DNA from: Mycobacterium pseudokansasii
GTDB taxonomy: Bacteria; Actinomycetota; Actinomycetes; Mycobacteriales; Mycobacteriaceae
Assembly (NCBI RefSeq): GCF_900566075.1
Contig: NZ_UPHU01000001.1
Location: 3,782,325-3,846,324 of the forward strand
Length of the DNA stretch: 64,000 nucleotides
Direction of reading: 5' to 3'
The notes below the pieces were generated by a model, which was not told where the DNA came from, did no database searches, and saw only the letters and a program-made list of their open reading frames with translations. Both the position numbers and the translations under genes were made by a program. Shown piece by piece: positions 25,916 to 35,783 of this stretch; positions within the stretch are counted from its first letter, which is position 1; each line of letters begins with the position of its first letter.

Positions 25916-25936
25916 TTTTGTAGGGTCTCCACAAAA
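25916..25936. promoter_or_regulatory. Candidate MabR operator upstream of fabD
   Basis: A perfect 6-bp inverted repeat TTTTGT-N9-ACAAAA sits 67 bases before the fabD start, within the 172-base gap after mabR. A possible -10 element (cataat, 25952-25957) lies just downstream. MabR is known to act on the fasII promoter, so position and symmetry make this the best candidate. Binding is inferred. Confidence 0.55.
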
Positions 25937-26002
25937 ACCTAAGACGAGGTTCATAATCTGTTACACGGCGCAAAACCGTTTCCACAGTGTTCTCTTAGAC
26001 AC

Positions 26003-26920
26003 GTGATTGCGTTGCTTGCGCCCGGACAGGGCTCCCAGACCGAGGGAATGCTGTCGCCGTGGCTGGAATTGCCAGGCGCGGCGGACCGGATCGCCTCGTG
26101 GTCGCAGGCCAGCGGCCTGGACCTGGCCCGCCTGGGCACCACCGCGTCGACCGAGGAGATCACCGACACGGCGATCGCTCAGCCGTTGATCGTTGCGGCC
26201 ACCTTGCTGGCTTACCAGGAGCTGACACAGAGGGGTCTGCTGGTGGGCCAGGAGTTCGTCGTGGCCGGCCACTCGGTCGGCGAGATCGCGGCCTACGCCA
26301 TCGCCGGGGTGATGGCCGCCGACGACGCCGTCGCACTGGCCGCGACCCGCGGCGCCGAGATGGCCAAGGCGTGCGCCGCCGAGCCGACCGGGATGTCCGC
26401 GGTGCTCGGTGGCGACGAGGCCGAGGTGCTGAGTCGCCTCGAGCAGCTCGACCTGGTACCGGCCAACCGCAACGCCGCCGGCCAGATCGTCGCCGCCGGC
26501 CGGCTGACCGCCCTGGAAAAGCTGACCGAGGACCCGCCGGCCAAGGCCCGGGTGCGTGCGCTCGGCGTCGCCGGAGCGTTTCACACCCAGTTCATGGCCC
26601 CCGCCCTGGAGGCCTACGCGGCCGCAGCGGCCGGCATCGCGACCGCCGAGCCCACCACCACGCTGTTGTCCAACCGCGACGGAAAGCCGGTCACTTCCGC
26701 GGACGCGGCGATGGAGGCCCTCGTCTCCCAGCTCACCCAGCCGGTGCGCTGGGACCTGTGCACCACTTATCTGCGTGACCACGCAGAGAGCCCAGTCACG
26801 GCGATCGTGGAGTTCCCCCCCGCGGGCACGCTCACCGGCATCGCCAAACGCGAACTTCGGGGGGTTGCGACGCGCGCCGTCAAGTCACCCGCAGATCTGG
26901 ACGAGTTGGCAAACCTGTAA
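26003..26920 (+). CDS. fabD: FabD, malonyl-CoA:ACP transacylase
   Basis: A 305-residue MCAT. The nucleophile Ser91 is in VVAGHSVGEIAAY, His194 is in VAGAFHTQFMAPA, and LAPGQGSQTEGM opens the fold. It loads malonyl groups onto AcpM for FAS-II elongation of meromycolate chains. It is the first gene of the fabD-acpM-kasA-kasB-accD6 operon. The GTG start is at 26003. A 77-base gap separates it from acpM. Confidence 0.96.
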   Translation: MIALLAPGQGSQTEGMLSPWLELPGAADRIASWSQASGLDLARLGTTASTEEITDTAIAQPLIVAATLLAYQELTQRGLLVGQEFVVAGHSVGEIAAYAIAGVMAADDAVALAATRGAEMAKACAAEPTGMSAVLGGDEAEVLSRLEQLDLVPANRNAAGQIVAAGRLTALEKLTEDPPAKARVRALGVAGAFHTQFMAPALEAYAAAAAGIATAEPTTTLLSNRDGKPVTSADAAMEALVSQLTQPVRWDLCTTYLRDHAESPVTAIVEFPPAGTLTGIAKRELRGVATRAVKSPADLDELANL

Positions 26921-26997
26921 CCGCAGGATTCGTCCAGAACCAAATAAAAGTACGTCAAACCGATTTGCCCACAACATATTACGAAGGGAAGCTAACT

Positions 26998-27345
26998 GTG
27001 GCCGTCAGTCAGGAAGAAATCATCGCCGGTATCGCCGAGATCATCGAAGAGGTCACCGGTATCGAGCCCTCCGAGGTCACCCCGGAGAAGTCGTTCGTCG
27101 ACGACCTGGACATCGACTCGCTGTCGATGGTGGAGATCGCCGTGCAGACCGAGGACAAGTACGGTGTGAAGATCCCCGACGAGGACCTGGCCGGTCTGCG
27201 TACCGTCGGTGACGTCGTCGCCTACATCCAGAAGCTCGAGGAAGAGAACCCCGAGGCTGCCGAGGCGCTGCGCGCCAAGCTCGAGTCGGAGAACCCCGAG
27301 GCTGTTGCCAACGTCAAGGCGAGGCTGGAAGCAGAGAGCAAGTGA
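26998..27345 (+). CDS. acpM: AcpM, mycolate-specific acyl carrier protein
   Basis: A 115-residue ACP with the phosphopantetheine serine at Ser41 ([14 protein letters not shown]). Like M. tuberculosis AcpM it has a C-terminal extension beyond a normal 80-residue ACP ([15 protein letters not shown] and onward to EAESK). GTG 26998 follows gaagggaag; an in-frame upstream start at 26965 would add residues unlike any ACP. Its stop overlaps the kasA start (GTGA). Confidence 0.97.
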   Translation: MAVSQEEIIAGIAEIIEEVTGIEPSEVTPEKSFVDDLDIDSLSMVEIAVQTEDKYGVKIPDEDLAGLRTVGDVVAYIQKLEEENPEAAEALRAKLESENPEAVANVKARLEAESK

Positions 27346-28607
27346 CCAAGCCTTCCACTGCTAATGGCGGTTACCGCGGCGCTCCTTTCAAGGACGTCGT
27401 GGTGACCGCCGTCACAGCGACGACGTCGATCTCGCCGGACATCGAGAGCACGTGGAAGGGTCTGTTGGCCGGCGAGAGCGGCATTCGCGTCCTTGAAGAC
27501 GAATTCGTCACCAAGTGGGACCTACCGGTCAAGATCGGTGGCCACCTCAAGGACCCGGTCGACAACCACATGGGCCGCCTCGACATGCGGCGCATGTCGT
27601 ACGTCCAGCGGATGGCCAAGCTGCTCAGCGGACACCTCTGGGAGTCCGCGGGCAGCCCGCAGGTCGATCCAGACCGGTTCACCGTCGTGGTCGGAACCGG
27701 CCTCGGTGGAGCCGAGCGGGTGATCGAGAGCTATGACCTGATGAACGAGGGCGGGCCCCGCAAGGTGTCGCCGCTCGCGGTTCAGATGATCATGCCCAAC
27801 GGCGCCGCCGCGGTCGTGGGTCTGCAGCTCGGCGCCCGCGCCGGCGTGATGACCCCGGTCTCGGCCTGTTCGTCGGGCTCGGAGGCCATTGCCCACGCGT
27901 GGCGTCAGATCGTCATGGGCGACGCCGACGTCGCCGTCTGCGGCGGTGTCGAGGGTCCCATCGAGGCACTGCCCATCGCGGCGTTCTCGATGATGCGGGC
28001 CATGTCGACCCGCAACGACCAGCCCGAGCGTGCCTCGCGGCCGTTCGACAAGGACCGGGACGGTTTCGTGTTCGGCGAGGCCGGTGCGCTGATGCTGCTC
28101 GAGACCGAGGAGCACGCCAAGGCTCGCGGCGCCAAGCCGCTGGCTCGGTTGATGGGTGCCGGTATCACCTCGGACGCCTTCCACATGGTGGCGCCCGCGG
28201 CGGACGGCATTCGTGCCGGCCGGGCGATGACCCGGTCGCTGGAGCTGGCGGGCTTGTCCCCCAAGGACATCGACCACGTCAACGCGCACGGCACGGCGAC
28301 ACCGATCGGCGACGCGGCCGAGGCCAACGCCATCCGGGTCGCCGGTTGTGAGCAGGCCGCGGTGTACGCGCCGAAATCGGCCTTAGGTCACTCCATTGGC
28401 GCAGTCGGGGCGCTGGAGGCGGTACTTACCGTGCTGACACTGCGGGACGGTGTCATCCCGCCCACCCTCAACTACGAGACCCCTGATCCTGAAATCGACC
28501 TTGATGTTGTCGCGGGCGAACCTCGCTACGGCGAATTCCGCTATGCCATCAACAACTCGTTCGGTTTCGGCGGTCATAACGTGGCGCTCGCCTTCGGGCG
28601 CTACTGA
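27342..28607 (+). CDS. kasA: KasA, beta-ketoacyl-ACP synthase 1
   Basis: A 421-residue condensing enzyme that extends acyl-AcpM with malonyl-AcpM in meromycolic acid synthesis. The triad is Cys176 ([11 protein letters not shown]), His316 ([11 protein letters not shown]) and His350 ([11 protein letters not shown]). The N-terminus is five residues longer than in M. tuberculosis ([17 protein letters not shown]), so numbering shifts by five. It starts with a GTG overlapping the acpM stop. Confidence 0.97.
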   Translation: MTKPSTANGGYRGAPFKDVVVTAVTATTSISPDIESTWKGLLAGESGIRVLEDEFVTKWDLPVKIGGHLKDPVDNHMGRLDMRRMSYVQRMAKLLSGHLWESAGSPQVDPDRFTVVVGTGLGGAERVIESYDLMNEGGPRKVSPLAVQMIMPNGAAAVVGLQLGARAGVMTPVSACSSGSEAIAHAWRQIVMGDADVAVCGGVEGPIEALPIAAFSMMRAMSTRNDQPERASRPFDKDRDGFVFGEAGALMLLETEEHAKARGAKPLARLMGAGITSDAFHMVAPAADGIRAGRAMTRSLELAGLSPKDIDHVNAHGTATPIGDAAEANAIRVAGCEQAAVYAPKSALGHSIGAVGALEAVLTVLTLRDGVIPPTLNYETPDPEIDLDVVAGEPRYGEFRYAINNSFGFGGHNVALAFGRY

Positions 28608-28688
28608 GCACGGCGTCTGGCGACGATGCGGGCCGCAAACGGCCCGAGGAACCGCCGGACAAATACGAAAGGAACGTTCGTAACACTC

Positions 28689-29942
28689 ATGACAGAGCTG
28701 GTTACCGGGAAAACGCTCCCGAACGTAGTGGTCACCGGCGTCGCCATGACAACCGCATTGGCAACGGACGCGGAGACCACGTGGAAGTTGTTGCTGGACG
28801 GGCAGAGCGGTATCCGGACCCTTGACGACCCGTTCGTCGAGGAGTTCGACCTTCCTGTTCGTATCGGCGGGCACCTGCTGGAGGAATTCGACCATGAGCT
28901 GACGCGGGTCGAGCTGCGTCGGACGGCGTACCTGCAGCGGATGTCCACCGTCATCGGACGCCGGGTGTGGGAGAACGCCGGATCACCCGATGTGGACACC
29001 AACCGGTTGGCGGTGTCCATCGGCACCGGATTGGGCTCGGCCGAAGAGCTCGTCTTCGGGTACGACGAAATGCGCGTGCGCGGATTCCGAGCGATCTCCC
29101 CGCTGGCCGTGCAAAAGTACATGCCCAACGGTGCCGCGGCTGCGGTGGGGCTGGAACGCCATGCCAAGGCCGGCGTCATGACGCCGGTATCGGCGTGTGC
29201 GTCCGGTTCGGAAGGCATCGCCCGAGCGTGGCAGCAGATCGTGCTCGGTGAAGCCGACATGGCAATCTGCGGTGGCGTGGAAACAAGGATCGAGGCCGTG
29301 CCTATCGCCGGGTTCGCCAATATGCGCATTGTGATGTCCACCAAAAACGACGACCCTGCCGGTGCCTGTCGCCCATTCGACAAAGACCGCGACGGCTTCG
29401 TGTTCGGCGAAGCCGGTGCGCTGATGGTGATCGAGACCGAAGAGCATGCCAAAGCCCGCGGTGCCAACATCCTGGCCCGGATCATGGGGGCCAGCATTAC
29501 TTCGGACGGCTTCCACATGGTGGCACCGGATCCCAACGGGCAACGCGCCGGACACGCGATCACGCGGGCGGTTCAGCTCGCGGGACTGACTCCCCGTGAT
29601 ATCGATCACGTCAACGCCCACGCCACCGGCACTCAGGTGGGTGACGTTGCCGAGGGCCGGGCCATCAACAATGCCTTGGGCAGCAACAAGCCCGCGGTGT
29701 ATGCCCCGAAATCTGCCCTCGGCCACTCAGTGGGTGCGGTTGGCGCGGTGGAATCGATCCTGACCGTGCTCGCGTTGCGGGACCAGGTCGTTCCCCCGAC
29801 ACTGAACCTGGAAAACCTCGATCCAGAGATCGACTTGGACGTGGTGGCGGGTAAGCCGCGGCCGGGCAACTACCGGTATGCGATCAACAACTCGTTCGGA
29901 TTCGGCGGCCACAACGTGGCCATCGCTTTCGGGCGGTACTGA
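28689..29942 (+). CDS. kasB: KasB, beta-ketoacyl-ACP synthase 2
   Basis: A KasA paralogue that performs the last elongation steps to full-length meromycolate. The catalytic residues are Cys170 ([11 protein letters not shown]), His311 ([11 protein letters not shown]) and His346 ([11 protein letters not shown]), counting from ATG 28689 (417 residues). The frame is open to ATG 28626, giving 438 residues, the length annotated in M. tuberculosis, and the added end ([11 protein letters not shown]) resembles the annotated one there. Neither start has an ideal ribosome site; aaagga lies 15 bases before 28689. Confidence 0.96.
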   Translation: MTELVTGKTLPNVVVTGVAMTTALATDAETTWKLLLDGQSGIRTLDDPFVEEFDLPVRIGGHLLEEFDHELTRVELRRTAYLQRMSTVIGRRVWENAGSPDVDTNRLAVSIGTGLGSAEELVFGYDEMRVRGFRAISPLAVQKYMPNGAAAAVGLERHAKAGVMTPVSACASGSEGIARAWQQIVLGEADMAICGGVETRIEAVPIAGFANMRIVMSTKNDDPAGACRPFDKDRDGFVFGEAGALMVIETEEHAKARGANILARIMGASITSDGFHMVAPDPNGQRAGHAITRAVQLAGLTPRDIDHVNAHATGTQVGDVAEGRAINNALGSNKPAVYAPKSALGHSVGAVGAVESILTVLALRDQVVPPTLNLENLDPEIDLDVVAGKPRPGNYRYAINNSFGFGGHNVAIAFGRY

Positions 29943-29978
29943 ACCCCAAGCCACCCCCGGAGCAACAGGAGACCTGCG

Positions 29979-31400
29979 ATGACGATCATGGCCCCCGAGG
30001 CGGTCGGCGAGTCGCTCGACCCCCGCGATCCGCTGCTGCGACTGAGCACCTTCTTCGACGACGGCAGCGTGGAGCTGCTGCACGAGCGTGACCGCTCTGG
30101 CGTACTGGCCGCTTCGGGCACCGTGAACGGCGTGCGCACCATCGCGTTCTGCACCGACGGCACCGTGATGGGTGGCGCCATGGGCACCGAAGGCTGCGCA
30201 CACATCGTCAACGCCTACGACACCGCCATCGAGGAGCAGAGCCCGATCGTGGGCATCTGGCACTCCGGTGGCGCCCGGTTGGCCGAAGGGGTGCGGGCGC
30301 TGCACGCGGTCGGCACGGTGTTCGAGGCCATGATCCGCGCGTCGGGCTACATACCGCAGATCTCGGTGGTCGTCGGTTTCGCCGCCGGCGGCGCCGCTTA
30401 CGGTCCGGCATTGACCGACGTCATCGTGATGGCACCGGAAAGCCGGGTGTTCGTCACCGGGCCCGACGTGGTGCGCAGCGTCACCGGTGAGGACGTGGAC
30501 ATGGCCTCCCTCGGCGGTCCGGAGACCCACCACAAGAAGTCCGGGGTGTGCCACATCGTCGCCGACGACGAGCTCGACGCCTACGAGCGGGGCCGCCGGC
30601 TAGTCGGATTGTTCTGCCAACAAGGTCATTTCGACCGGACCAAGGCCGAGGCCGGCGACACCGATATCCACGCGCTGCTGCCCGAATCTCCTCGGCGGGC
30701 CTATGACGTGCGTCCAATCGTGACCGCAATCCTCGACGGCGAAACGCCGTTCGACGAGTTCCAGGCCAATTGGGCGCCGTCGATGGTGGTCGGGTTGGGC
30801 CGGCTGTCCGGGCGCACGGTCGGGGTGCTGGCCAACAATCCGCTGCGACTGGGCGGCTGCCTGAACTCCGAAAGCGCCGAGAAGGCAGCACGTTTCGTGC
30901 GGCTCTGCGATGCGTTCGGGATTCCGCTGGTCGTGGTGGTCGATGTGCCCGGCTATCTGCCGGGTGTCGACCAGGAGTGGGGCGGCGTGGTACGTCGCGG
31001 CGCAAAGCTGCTGCACGCGTTCGGCGAGTGCACCGTTCCGCGTGTCACCCTGGTCACCCGAAAGACCTACGGCGGTGCCTACATTGCGATGAACTCTCGC
31101 TCGCTGAATGCCACCAAGGTGTTCGCCTGGCCGGACGCCGAAGTCGCGGTGATGGGTGCCAAGGCGGCCGTCGGCATCCTGCACAAGAAGAAGCTGGCCG
31201 CGGCGGCCGAGCACGAACGCGAAGCGCTGCACGACGAACTGGCGGCCGAGCACGAGCGGATTGCCGGCGGCGTGGACAGTGCCATCGACATCGGCGTGGT
31301 CGACGAGAAAATCGACCCGGCGCACACCCGCAGCAAGCTCACCGAGGCGCTGGCCCAGGCACCGGCACGGCGCGGGCGACACAAGAACATTCCGCTGTAG
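29979..31400 (+). CDS. accD6: AccD6, acetyl/propionyl-CoA carboxylase beta subunit
   Basis: A 473-residue carboxyltransferase that, with the AccA3 biotin protein, makes malonyl-CoA for FAS-I and FAS-II. Oxyanion glycines lie in VVGFAAGGAAYGPALTD and the C-terminal TRKTYGGAYIAMNSRSLN; WHSGGARLAEGVRALH and GVCHIVADDE are also typical. It is the last gene of the FAS-II operon; cagga lies 9 bases before ATG, and a strong palindrome follows its stop. Confidence 0.97.
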   Translation: MTIMAPEAVGESLDPRDPLLRLSTFFDDGSVELLHERDRSGVLAASGTVNGVRTIAFCTDGTVMGGAMGTEGCAHIVNAYDTAIEEQSPIVGIWHSGGARLAEGVRALHAVGTVFEAMIRASGYIPQISVVVGFAAGGAAYGPALTDVIVMAPESRVFVTGPDVVRSVTGEDVDMASLGGPETHHKKSGVCHIVADDELDAYERGRRLVGLFCQQGHFDRTKAEAGDTDIHALLPESPRRAYDVRPIVTAILDGETPFDEFQANWAPSMVVGLGRLSGRTVGVLANNPLRLGGCLNSESAEKAARFVRLCDAFGIPLVVVVDVPGYLPGVDQEWGGVVRRGAKLLHAFGECTVPRVTLVTRKTYGGAYIAMNSRSLNATKVFAWPDAEVAVMGAKAAVGILHKKKLAAAAEHEREALHDELAAEHERIAGGVDSAIDIGVVDEKIDPAHTRSKLTEALAQAPARRGRHKNIPL

Positions 31401-31409
31401 TTCCTGAGC

Positions 31410-31469
31410 GCGAGCAGTCGCAGAATCGCATGCGCGCGACCCGCGCACTGCGATTCTGCGACTGCTCGC
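31410..31469. terminator. Long perfect palindrome after accD6 (terminator and/or dispersed repeat)
   Basis: The arms at 31410-31430 and 31449-31469 are perfect 21-bp inverted copies beginning gcgagcagtcgcagaatcg. The 18-base loop contains a further tgcgcg/cgcgca pairing. It would form a very stable hairpin ending the FAS-II operon. The same 21-mer recurs at 32419, so it is also a repeat. Confidence 0.8.
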
Positions 31470-31525
31470 AGCGATTGTCCCCAGCGTGACTGGCCCAGGC
31501 CAGCCACTCCTCGCATGCTGTCCCG

Positions 31526-32413
31526 GTGCACCTTGGAGCGCTAGCGCTGTTGGAAAAGGCCGGCGGGTTCGCCACCACCGCCCAACTGCTGACGGTCATG
31601 ACCCGACAACAGCTCGACGTCCAGGTCAAGAACGGTGGCCTCGTTCGCGTGTGGTACGGGGTCTACTCAGCCCGGACGCCAGATCTACTGGGGCGCTTGG
31701 CCGCACTTGACGTCTTCATGGGACAACGGGCCGTGGCTTGCCTGGGCACTGCGGCCACGCTATACGGGTTCGACACGGAGAACACCACAGCGATTCATGT
31801 GCTCGACCCCGGCGTACGGATGCGGCCCACTGTCGGTTTGATGGTTCACCAGCGCACCGGCGCCCGGCTGCAGCGGGTGTCAGGCCGTCCGGCAACCGCC
31901 CCGGCGTGGACGGCCGTCGAGGTCGCACGACAGCTGCGCCGTCCCCGAGCTTTGGCCACTCTTGACGCCGCACTGCGATCAATGCGGTGCACTCGCTCCG
32001 AGATTGAAAGTGCCGTTATCGAGCAGCGAGGTCGCCGGGGAGTCGTCGCGGTGCGCGAACTGTTGCCACTTGCCGACCCCCGAGCGGAATCGGCTATGGA
32101 GAGCGAAGTTAGGCTCGTCATCATCGACCACCGGTTGCCGCTCCCGGAACTGCAATATCCGATCTACGGCCGCGGCGGCGAGCTGTGGCGACTCGACTTC
32201 GCTTGGCCTGACAGGCGTCTGGCGGCCGAGTACGAAAGTGTTGAGTGGCATGCCGGGCGCAACGAGATGCTGCGTGACAAATCAAGGTGGGCCAAGATCC
32301 AGGAACTCGGGTGGACGATTATCCCGATTGTCGCCAGCGACGTGAGACAGGAGCCCCACCGCCTCGCCCAGCGAATCGCGAGCCACCTGGACCGCACGCG
32401 CATGGCTATCTAA
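31526..32413 (+). CDS. AbiEi-like N-terminal / DUF559 nuclease-like protein
   Basis: A 295-residue protein. The N-terminal part (AGGFATTAQLLTVMTRQQLDVQVKNG, VWYGVYSAR) is a winged-helix resembling AbiEi-type antitoxin domains. The C-terminal part (ELWRLDFAWPDRRLAAEYES, with Asp224 and Glu235/Glu237) has the spacing of a PD-(D/E)XK, Vsr-like DUF559 nuclease. Such proteins are common in mycobacteria and unassigned in role; they could be regulators or defence nucleases. It lies between two copies of a palindromic repeat, directly after accD6, where M. tuberculosis has the hypothetical gene Rv2248; orthology is not established. Confidence 0.8.
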   Translation: MHLGALALLEKAGGFATTAQLLTVMTRQQLDVQVKNGGLVRVWYGVYSARTPDLLGRLAALDVFMGQRAVACLGTAATLYGFDTENTTAIHVLDPGVRMRPTVGLMVHQRTGARLQRVSGRPATAPAWTAVEVARQLRRPRALATLDAALRSMRCTRSEIESAVIEQRGRRGVVAVRELLPLADPRAESAMESEVRLVIIDHRLPLPELQYPIYGRGGELWRLDFAWPDRRLAAEYESVEWHAGRNEMLRDKSRWAKIQELGWTIIPIVASDVRQEPHRLAQRIASHLDRTRMAI

Positions 32414-32418
32414 CGCTG

Positions 32419-32479
32419 GCGAGCAGTCGCAGAATCGCACGCCAAAGGCCGGCGGAACGCGATTGTATGTCTGCTCGTC
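32419..32479. repeat. Second copy of the 21-bp palindromic repeat
   Basis: Bases 32419-32439 are identical to 31410-31430. An imperfect inverted copy follows (cgcgattgtatgtctgctcg, about 32459-32478). It lies just after the DUF559 gene, so that gene is bracketed by two copies. Confidence 0.8.
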
Positions 32480-34005
32480 AGCGGCATAGGATCCTCGACA
32501 GTGCTTGGCGCAGAATGCCAATGGGGTCGTCCGGAAGCTCCCTGCACCGCAAGCCGACAATATCGTCCGGGCGTACCAACAGCGCTCCTTCCGGCGCGAG
32601 ACCGGTCACCGCGAACCACGCCTCGTCGCGGAGGCATCGCGTCGCGATCGGCACACCGAGGGCCTGCGACGCCGCAGCCGTAGCACCGCGCCAGCGCTCG
32701 TCGCCGGTGAGCAGGGTGAATCCGGGGCCGAGCAGATCCAGGGTCGAAGTGCGCTGTCCGCCTTGCGTTATCCACAGATGCGGTACCCGGGTGCCGGGTT
32801 GCCCACATAATTCGTCCACCTGCTGCACCTCGTCCGGGTCCATCGCCGGCTGGTCCGTCACTACCGCCGCCGAGTGATACCGATAACCGATCAGCAACTG
32901 GAACATCGAGCACTCTTCGCCGGCGGGCAACCGGGGTCGGTCCTCGTTCAACTCGAGCATGGTGACGGTCGGGCCGGTGAGCGACTGGCGGGCCGCGAAT
33001 CGGCCGACCGGGTGACGCTCGGCGTGATAGGTGGCCAACAGCCCCGGACCGGCGGTCTCCTGCAGGACGGCAGCCAGCTTCCAGGCCAGATTGTGTGCGC
33101 TCTGGATTGCGCAGTTGGCTCCCCCGACCTTGAACGGCGGCATCGTGTGCGCCGAATCGCCGACCAGAATTGCACGACCACAACAGAACTGGTCGGCCAC
33201 CTGTTCGTAAGGTTGCCACGACGCGACTTCGATAATCTGCGCGTCGAGAGGTTCACCGATGGCCATGGCCAGTAGATCACGGCAATGCTGCAGCGTAAAC
33301 TGTTGTGCCGTTTCACCTTTGGCGGGAAATTAGGTGGTGGTGAACATGCCGATGTCGTCGGTGACCGCCAAGAATATTCCCGGTGCTTCCGGGTTGGTGA
33401 CCTGCACCGCGTCCCCGTCGTTCAGGTCTGAGACGAAATGCCGCCACGGCGCCCGGAAGTAGATGAAGACGACATAGATCGGCAGCGCCCCGTAACCGGA
33501 TGTGGTAATCGAGAGCGCCTTGCGGAACGGGCTGTGCACGCCGTCGGCGGCGATCAGGTAGTCGGCACGTACCGTCTCGCGCTTTCCCGATTTCCGGTCG
33601 GCGATGGTCGCGGTGACGCCGGCCTCGTCCATGTCGAACGAGACGAACTTCGTCCCGTAGCGAACTTCGCCGCCATGGGCGCGGGTCGCACCCAACAAGA
33701 TCGGTTCAGATTTGCTCTGTGGGCAATACTGCGCGGCCGGTTCGGGGCTCAGCGTGTCCAGGCCCGCGAAGAGTGCGTCGATGTCCATTGCCGGTCGCTC
33801 TTCGGCGCTGTTGAGCGTCGGCTTCACCACCATGGTCGAAACATGCTCGGCAGCCGCGTGCACCCGGTCGCCCACTCCGACGCCGCGCAGGATCTCCACA
33901 CTGCGGAAGCTGAGATTGCGGGCCTTGGGATAGCTGAAGACTTCGTCGCGCTTGTCGACGAGCAGCGAAGCAACACCGTGTTGGGCCAGTAGCGCCGGCG
34001 CCGGT
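32478..34005 (-). pseudogene. FAD-dependent aromatic monooxygenase, truncated and interrupted
   Basis: Reading the minus strand from about 34000: ALLAQHGVASLLVDKRDEVF, then RADYLIAADGVHSPFRKA, an in-frame TAA at 33330-33332 (after GMFTTT), and in the same frame FPAKGETAQQFTLQHC, AILVGDSAHTMPPFKVGGAN and a thioredoxin-like tail ending ILCR. This is a PheA/TfdB-type flavoprotein hydroxylase. The N-terminal GxGxxG segment that binds FAD is missing because the gene is joined to a TetR fragment, and the nonsense codon splits the remainder. Two independent lesions make it a pseudogene. Confidence 0.85.
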
Positions 34006-34198
34006 ATATCGCCGCCTTGCCGACCCGGGCGCGGGACGCGATGTCGTCCATGCTCACTTGGTCGTAGCCGGCTTCGGCCACACCCGCCAGCGTCGCCTCG
34101 AGGATGACCGCGTCCAACGACCGGTCGAGACGCCCGGGACTGCGCCGCGGGCGCGACGCTCGCTTCAGCGGGTCGTTGCCCGCACGCTCAACTGCCAT
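34000..34198 (-). pseudogene. TetR-family regulator, N-terminal fragment
   Basis: The frame from ATG 34198 encodes a TetR DNA-binding domain (LDAVILEATLAGVAEAGYDQ, then SMDDIASRARVGKAAIYRR) and then changes abruptly into the monooxygenase sequence near 34005. The whole ligand-binding domain is lost. The regulator was presumably the upstream neighbour of the monooxygenase before a deletion fused them. Confidence 0.8.
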
Positions 34199-34235
34199 GG
34201 CATGTGAACCATTCTGCCGACACTACTCAGTTCCG

Positions 34236-35783
34236 CTAACCGGGTGCGGCCCCCGCGAGGAACTCCTCGGCGACGGCGACAACCCGCTCACGATCGCGGG
34301 GCACCAGGCCGATTCGGGTTCGGCGATCCAGGATGTCGTCGACATCCAGTGCACCCTCATGGGTCACTGCGTACTCGAACTCGGCCCGGGTTACGTCGAT
34401 GCCGTCGGCGACCGGTTCGGTGGGACGCTCGCAGGTGGCGGTGGTGATGACATTGGCTGCTTCGGCGCCGTAACGCGCCACCAATGACTGGGGCAAGCCG
34501 GCCGCCGGTCCCTGCGGGCAAGGCCCGGGGTTCGCCGGCGCACCGATCAACGGCAGGTTGCGAGTCCGGCAATCACCGGCGCGCAACTGCCGCAGGCTGA
34601 TCGCGCGGTTCAGCACATCCTCGGCCATATACCGGTATTCGGTCAGCTTGCCGCCGACCACGCTGATCACCCCCGACGGGGACTCGATGACCACGTGGTC
34701 GCGGGAAACGTCAGCGGTACGGCCCTCGCCGGTGTCGATCAGTGGCCGGAGCCCGGCATAGGCACCGATGACATCGGTGGTCTGCAGTTTGGTCGTCAGT
34801 GCGGTGTTGACTGTGTCCAGCAGGAACATGATTTCTTCCGAAGATGGTTCTGGCACATCCGGAATCGGTCCGGGAGCATCTTCGTCGGTCAACCCCAGGT
34901 AAACCCGGCCCAGCTGCTCGGGCATGGCGAACACAAAGCGGTTGAGCTCACCGGGAATCGGAATAGTCAGCGCCGCAGTCGGATTCCCGAAGGCATCGGC
35001 GTCGAATACGAGATGCGTTCCACGGCTGGGACGTAACTTCAGCGAAGGGTCGATCTGGCCGCCCCACACGCCCGCGGCGTTGATGACGGCGCGGGCGGAC
35101 ACATCGAAGGTTTGGCCAGTGCGCTGGTCGGTCAACCGCGCCGAAGTGCCCGTCACGTTCGATGCGCCAACATAAGTCAGGATCCGGGCGCCGTGCTGGG
35201 CCGCGGTGCGCGCGACCGCCACTACCAGTCGGGCGTCGTCGATCAATTGTCCGTCGTAAGCCAGAAAGCCGCCGGCAAGGCCGTCACGTCGCACGGTCGG
35301 CGCCATCTCGACCACGCGCTGCGCCGGGATTGTGCGCGATCGGGGCAGCGTCGAGGACGGCGTGCCGGCCAGCATGCGTAACGCGTCGCCGGCCAGGAAC
35401 CCGGTGCGCACCAGCGCGCGTTTGACGTGACCCATCGACGGCAGCAGCGGGACCAGCTGCGGCATCGCATGCACCAAATGAGGGGCGTTGCGGGTCATCA
35501 GGATTCCGCGTTCGATCGCGCTGCGCCGGGCAATGCCCACGTTGCCGCTCGCCAGGTAGCGCAACCCGCCGTGCACCAGTTTGGAACTCCACCGGCTGGT
35601 GCCGAACGCGAGGTCGTGCTTTTCGGCCAGCGCCACCCGCAGGCCTCGGGACGCGGCGTCCAACGCGATCCCGACACCGGTGATGCCGCCACCGATGACG
35701 AGCACATCCAGCGCTTCGCCCTCGGCGAGAGCGGTCAGTTCGGCAGTGCGGCGCGCGGCGTTCAGAGCGGTCGAATTGGGCAT
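34236..35783 (-). CDS. glpD1: GlpD1, FAD-dependent glycerol-3-phosphate dehydrogenase
   Basis: A 515-residue protein oxidising glycerol-3-phosphate to DHAP and feeding electrons to quinones. The FAD motif is VLVIGGGITGVGIALDAASR, followed by SSKLVHGGLRYL, which is diagnostic for GlpD. The later VIGAYAGLRPLIDTGEG and VGGKLTEYRYMAEDVL also fit. The start overlaps the TetR stop by one base, so regulator and enzyme are one transcript. Confidence 0.95.
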   Translation of the reverse strand: MPNSTALNAARRTAELTALAEGEALDVLVIGGGITGVGIALDAASRGLRVALAEKHDLAFGTSRWSSKLVHGGLRYLASGNVGIARRSAIERGILMTRNAPHLVHAMPQLVPLLPSMGHVKRALVRTGFLAGDALRMLAGTPSSTLPRSRTIPAQRVVEMAPTVRRDGLAGGFLAYDGQLIDDARLVVAVARTAAQHGARILTYVGASNVTGTSARLTDQRTGQTFDVSARAVINAAGVWGGQIDPSLKLRPSRGTHLVFDADAFGNPTAALTIPIPGELNRFVFAMPEQLGRVYLGLTDEDAPGPIPDVPEPSSEEIMFLLDTVNTALTTKLQTTDVIGAYAGLRPLIDTGEGRTADVSRDHVVIESPSGVISVVGGKLTEYRYMAEDVLNRAISLRQLRAGDCRTRNLPLIGAPANPGPCPQGPAAGLPQSLVARYGAEAANVITTATCERPTEPVADGIDVTRAEFEYAVTHEGALDVDDILDRRTRIGLVPRDRERVVAVAEEFLAGAAPG

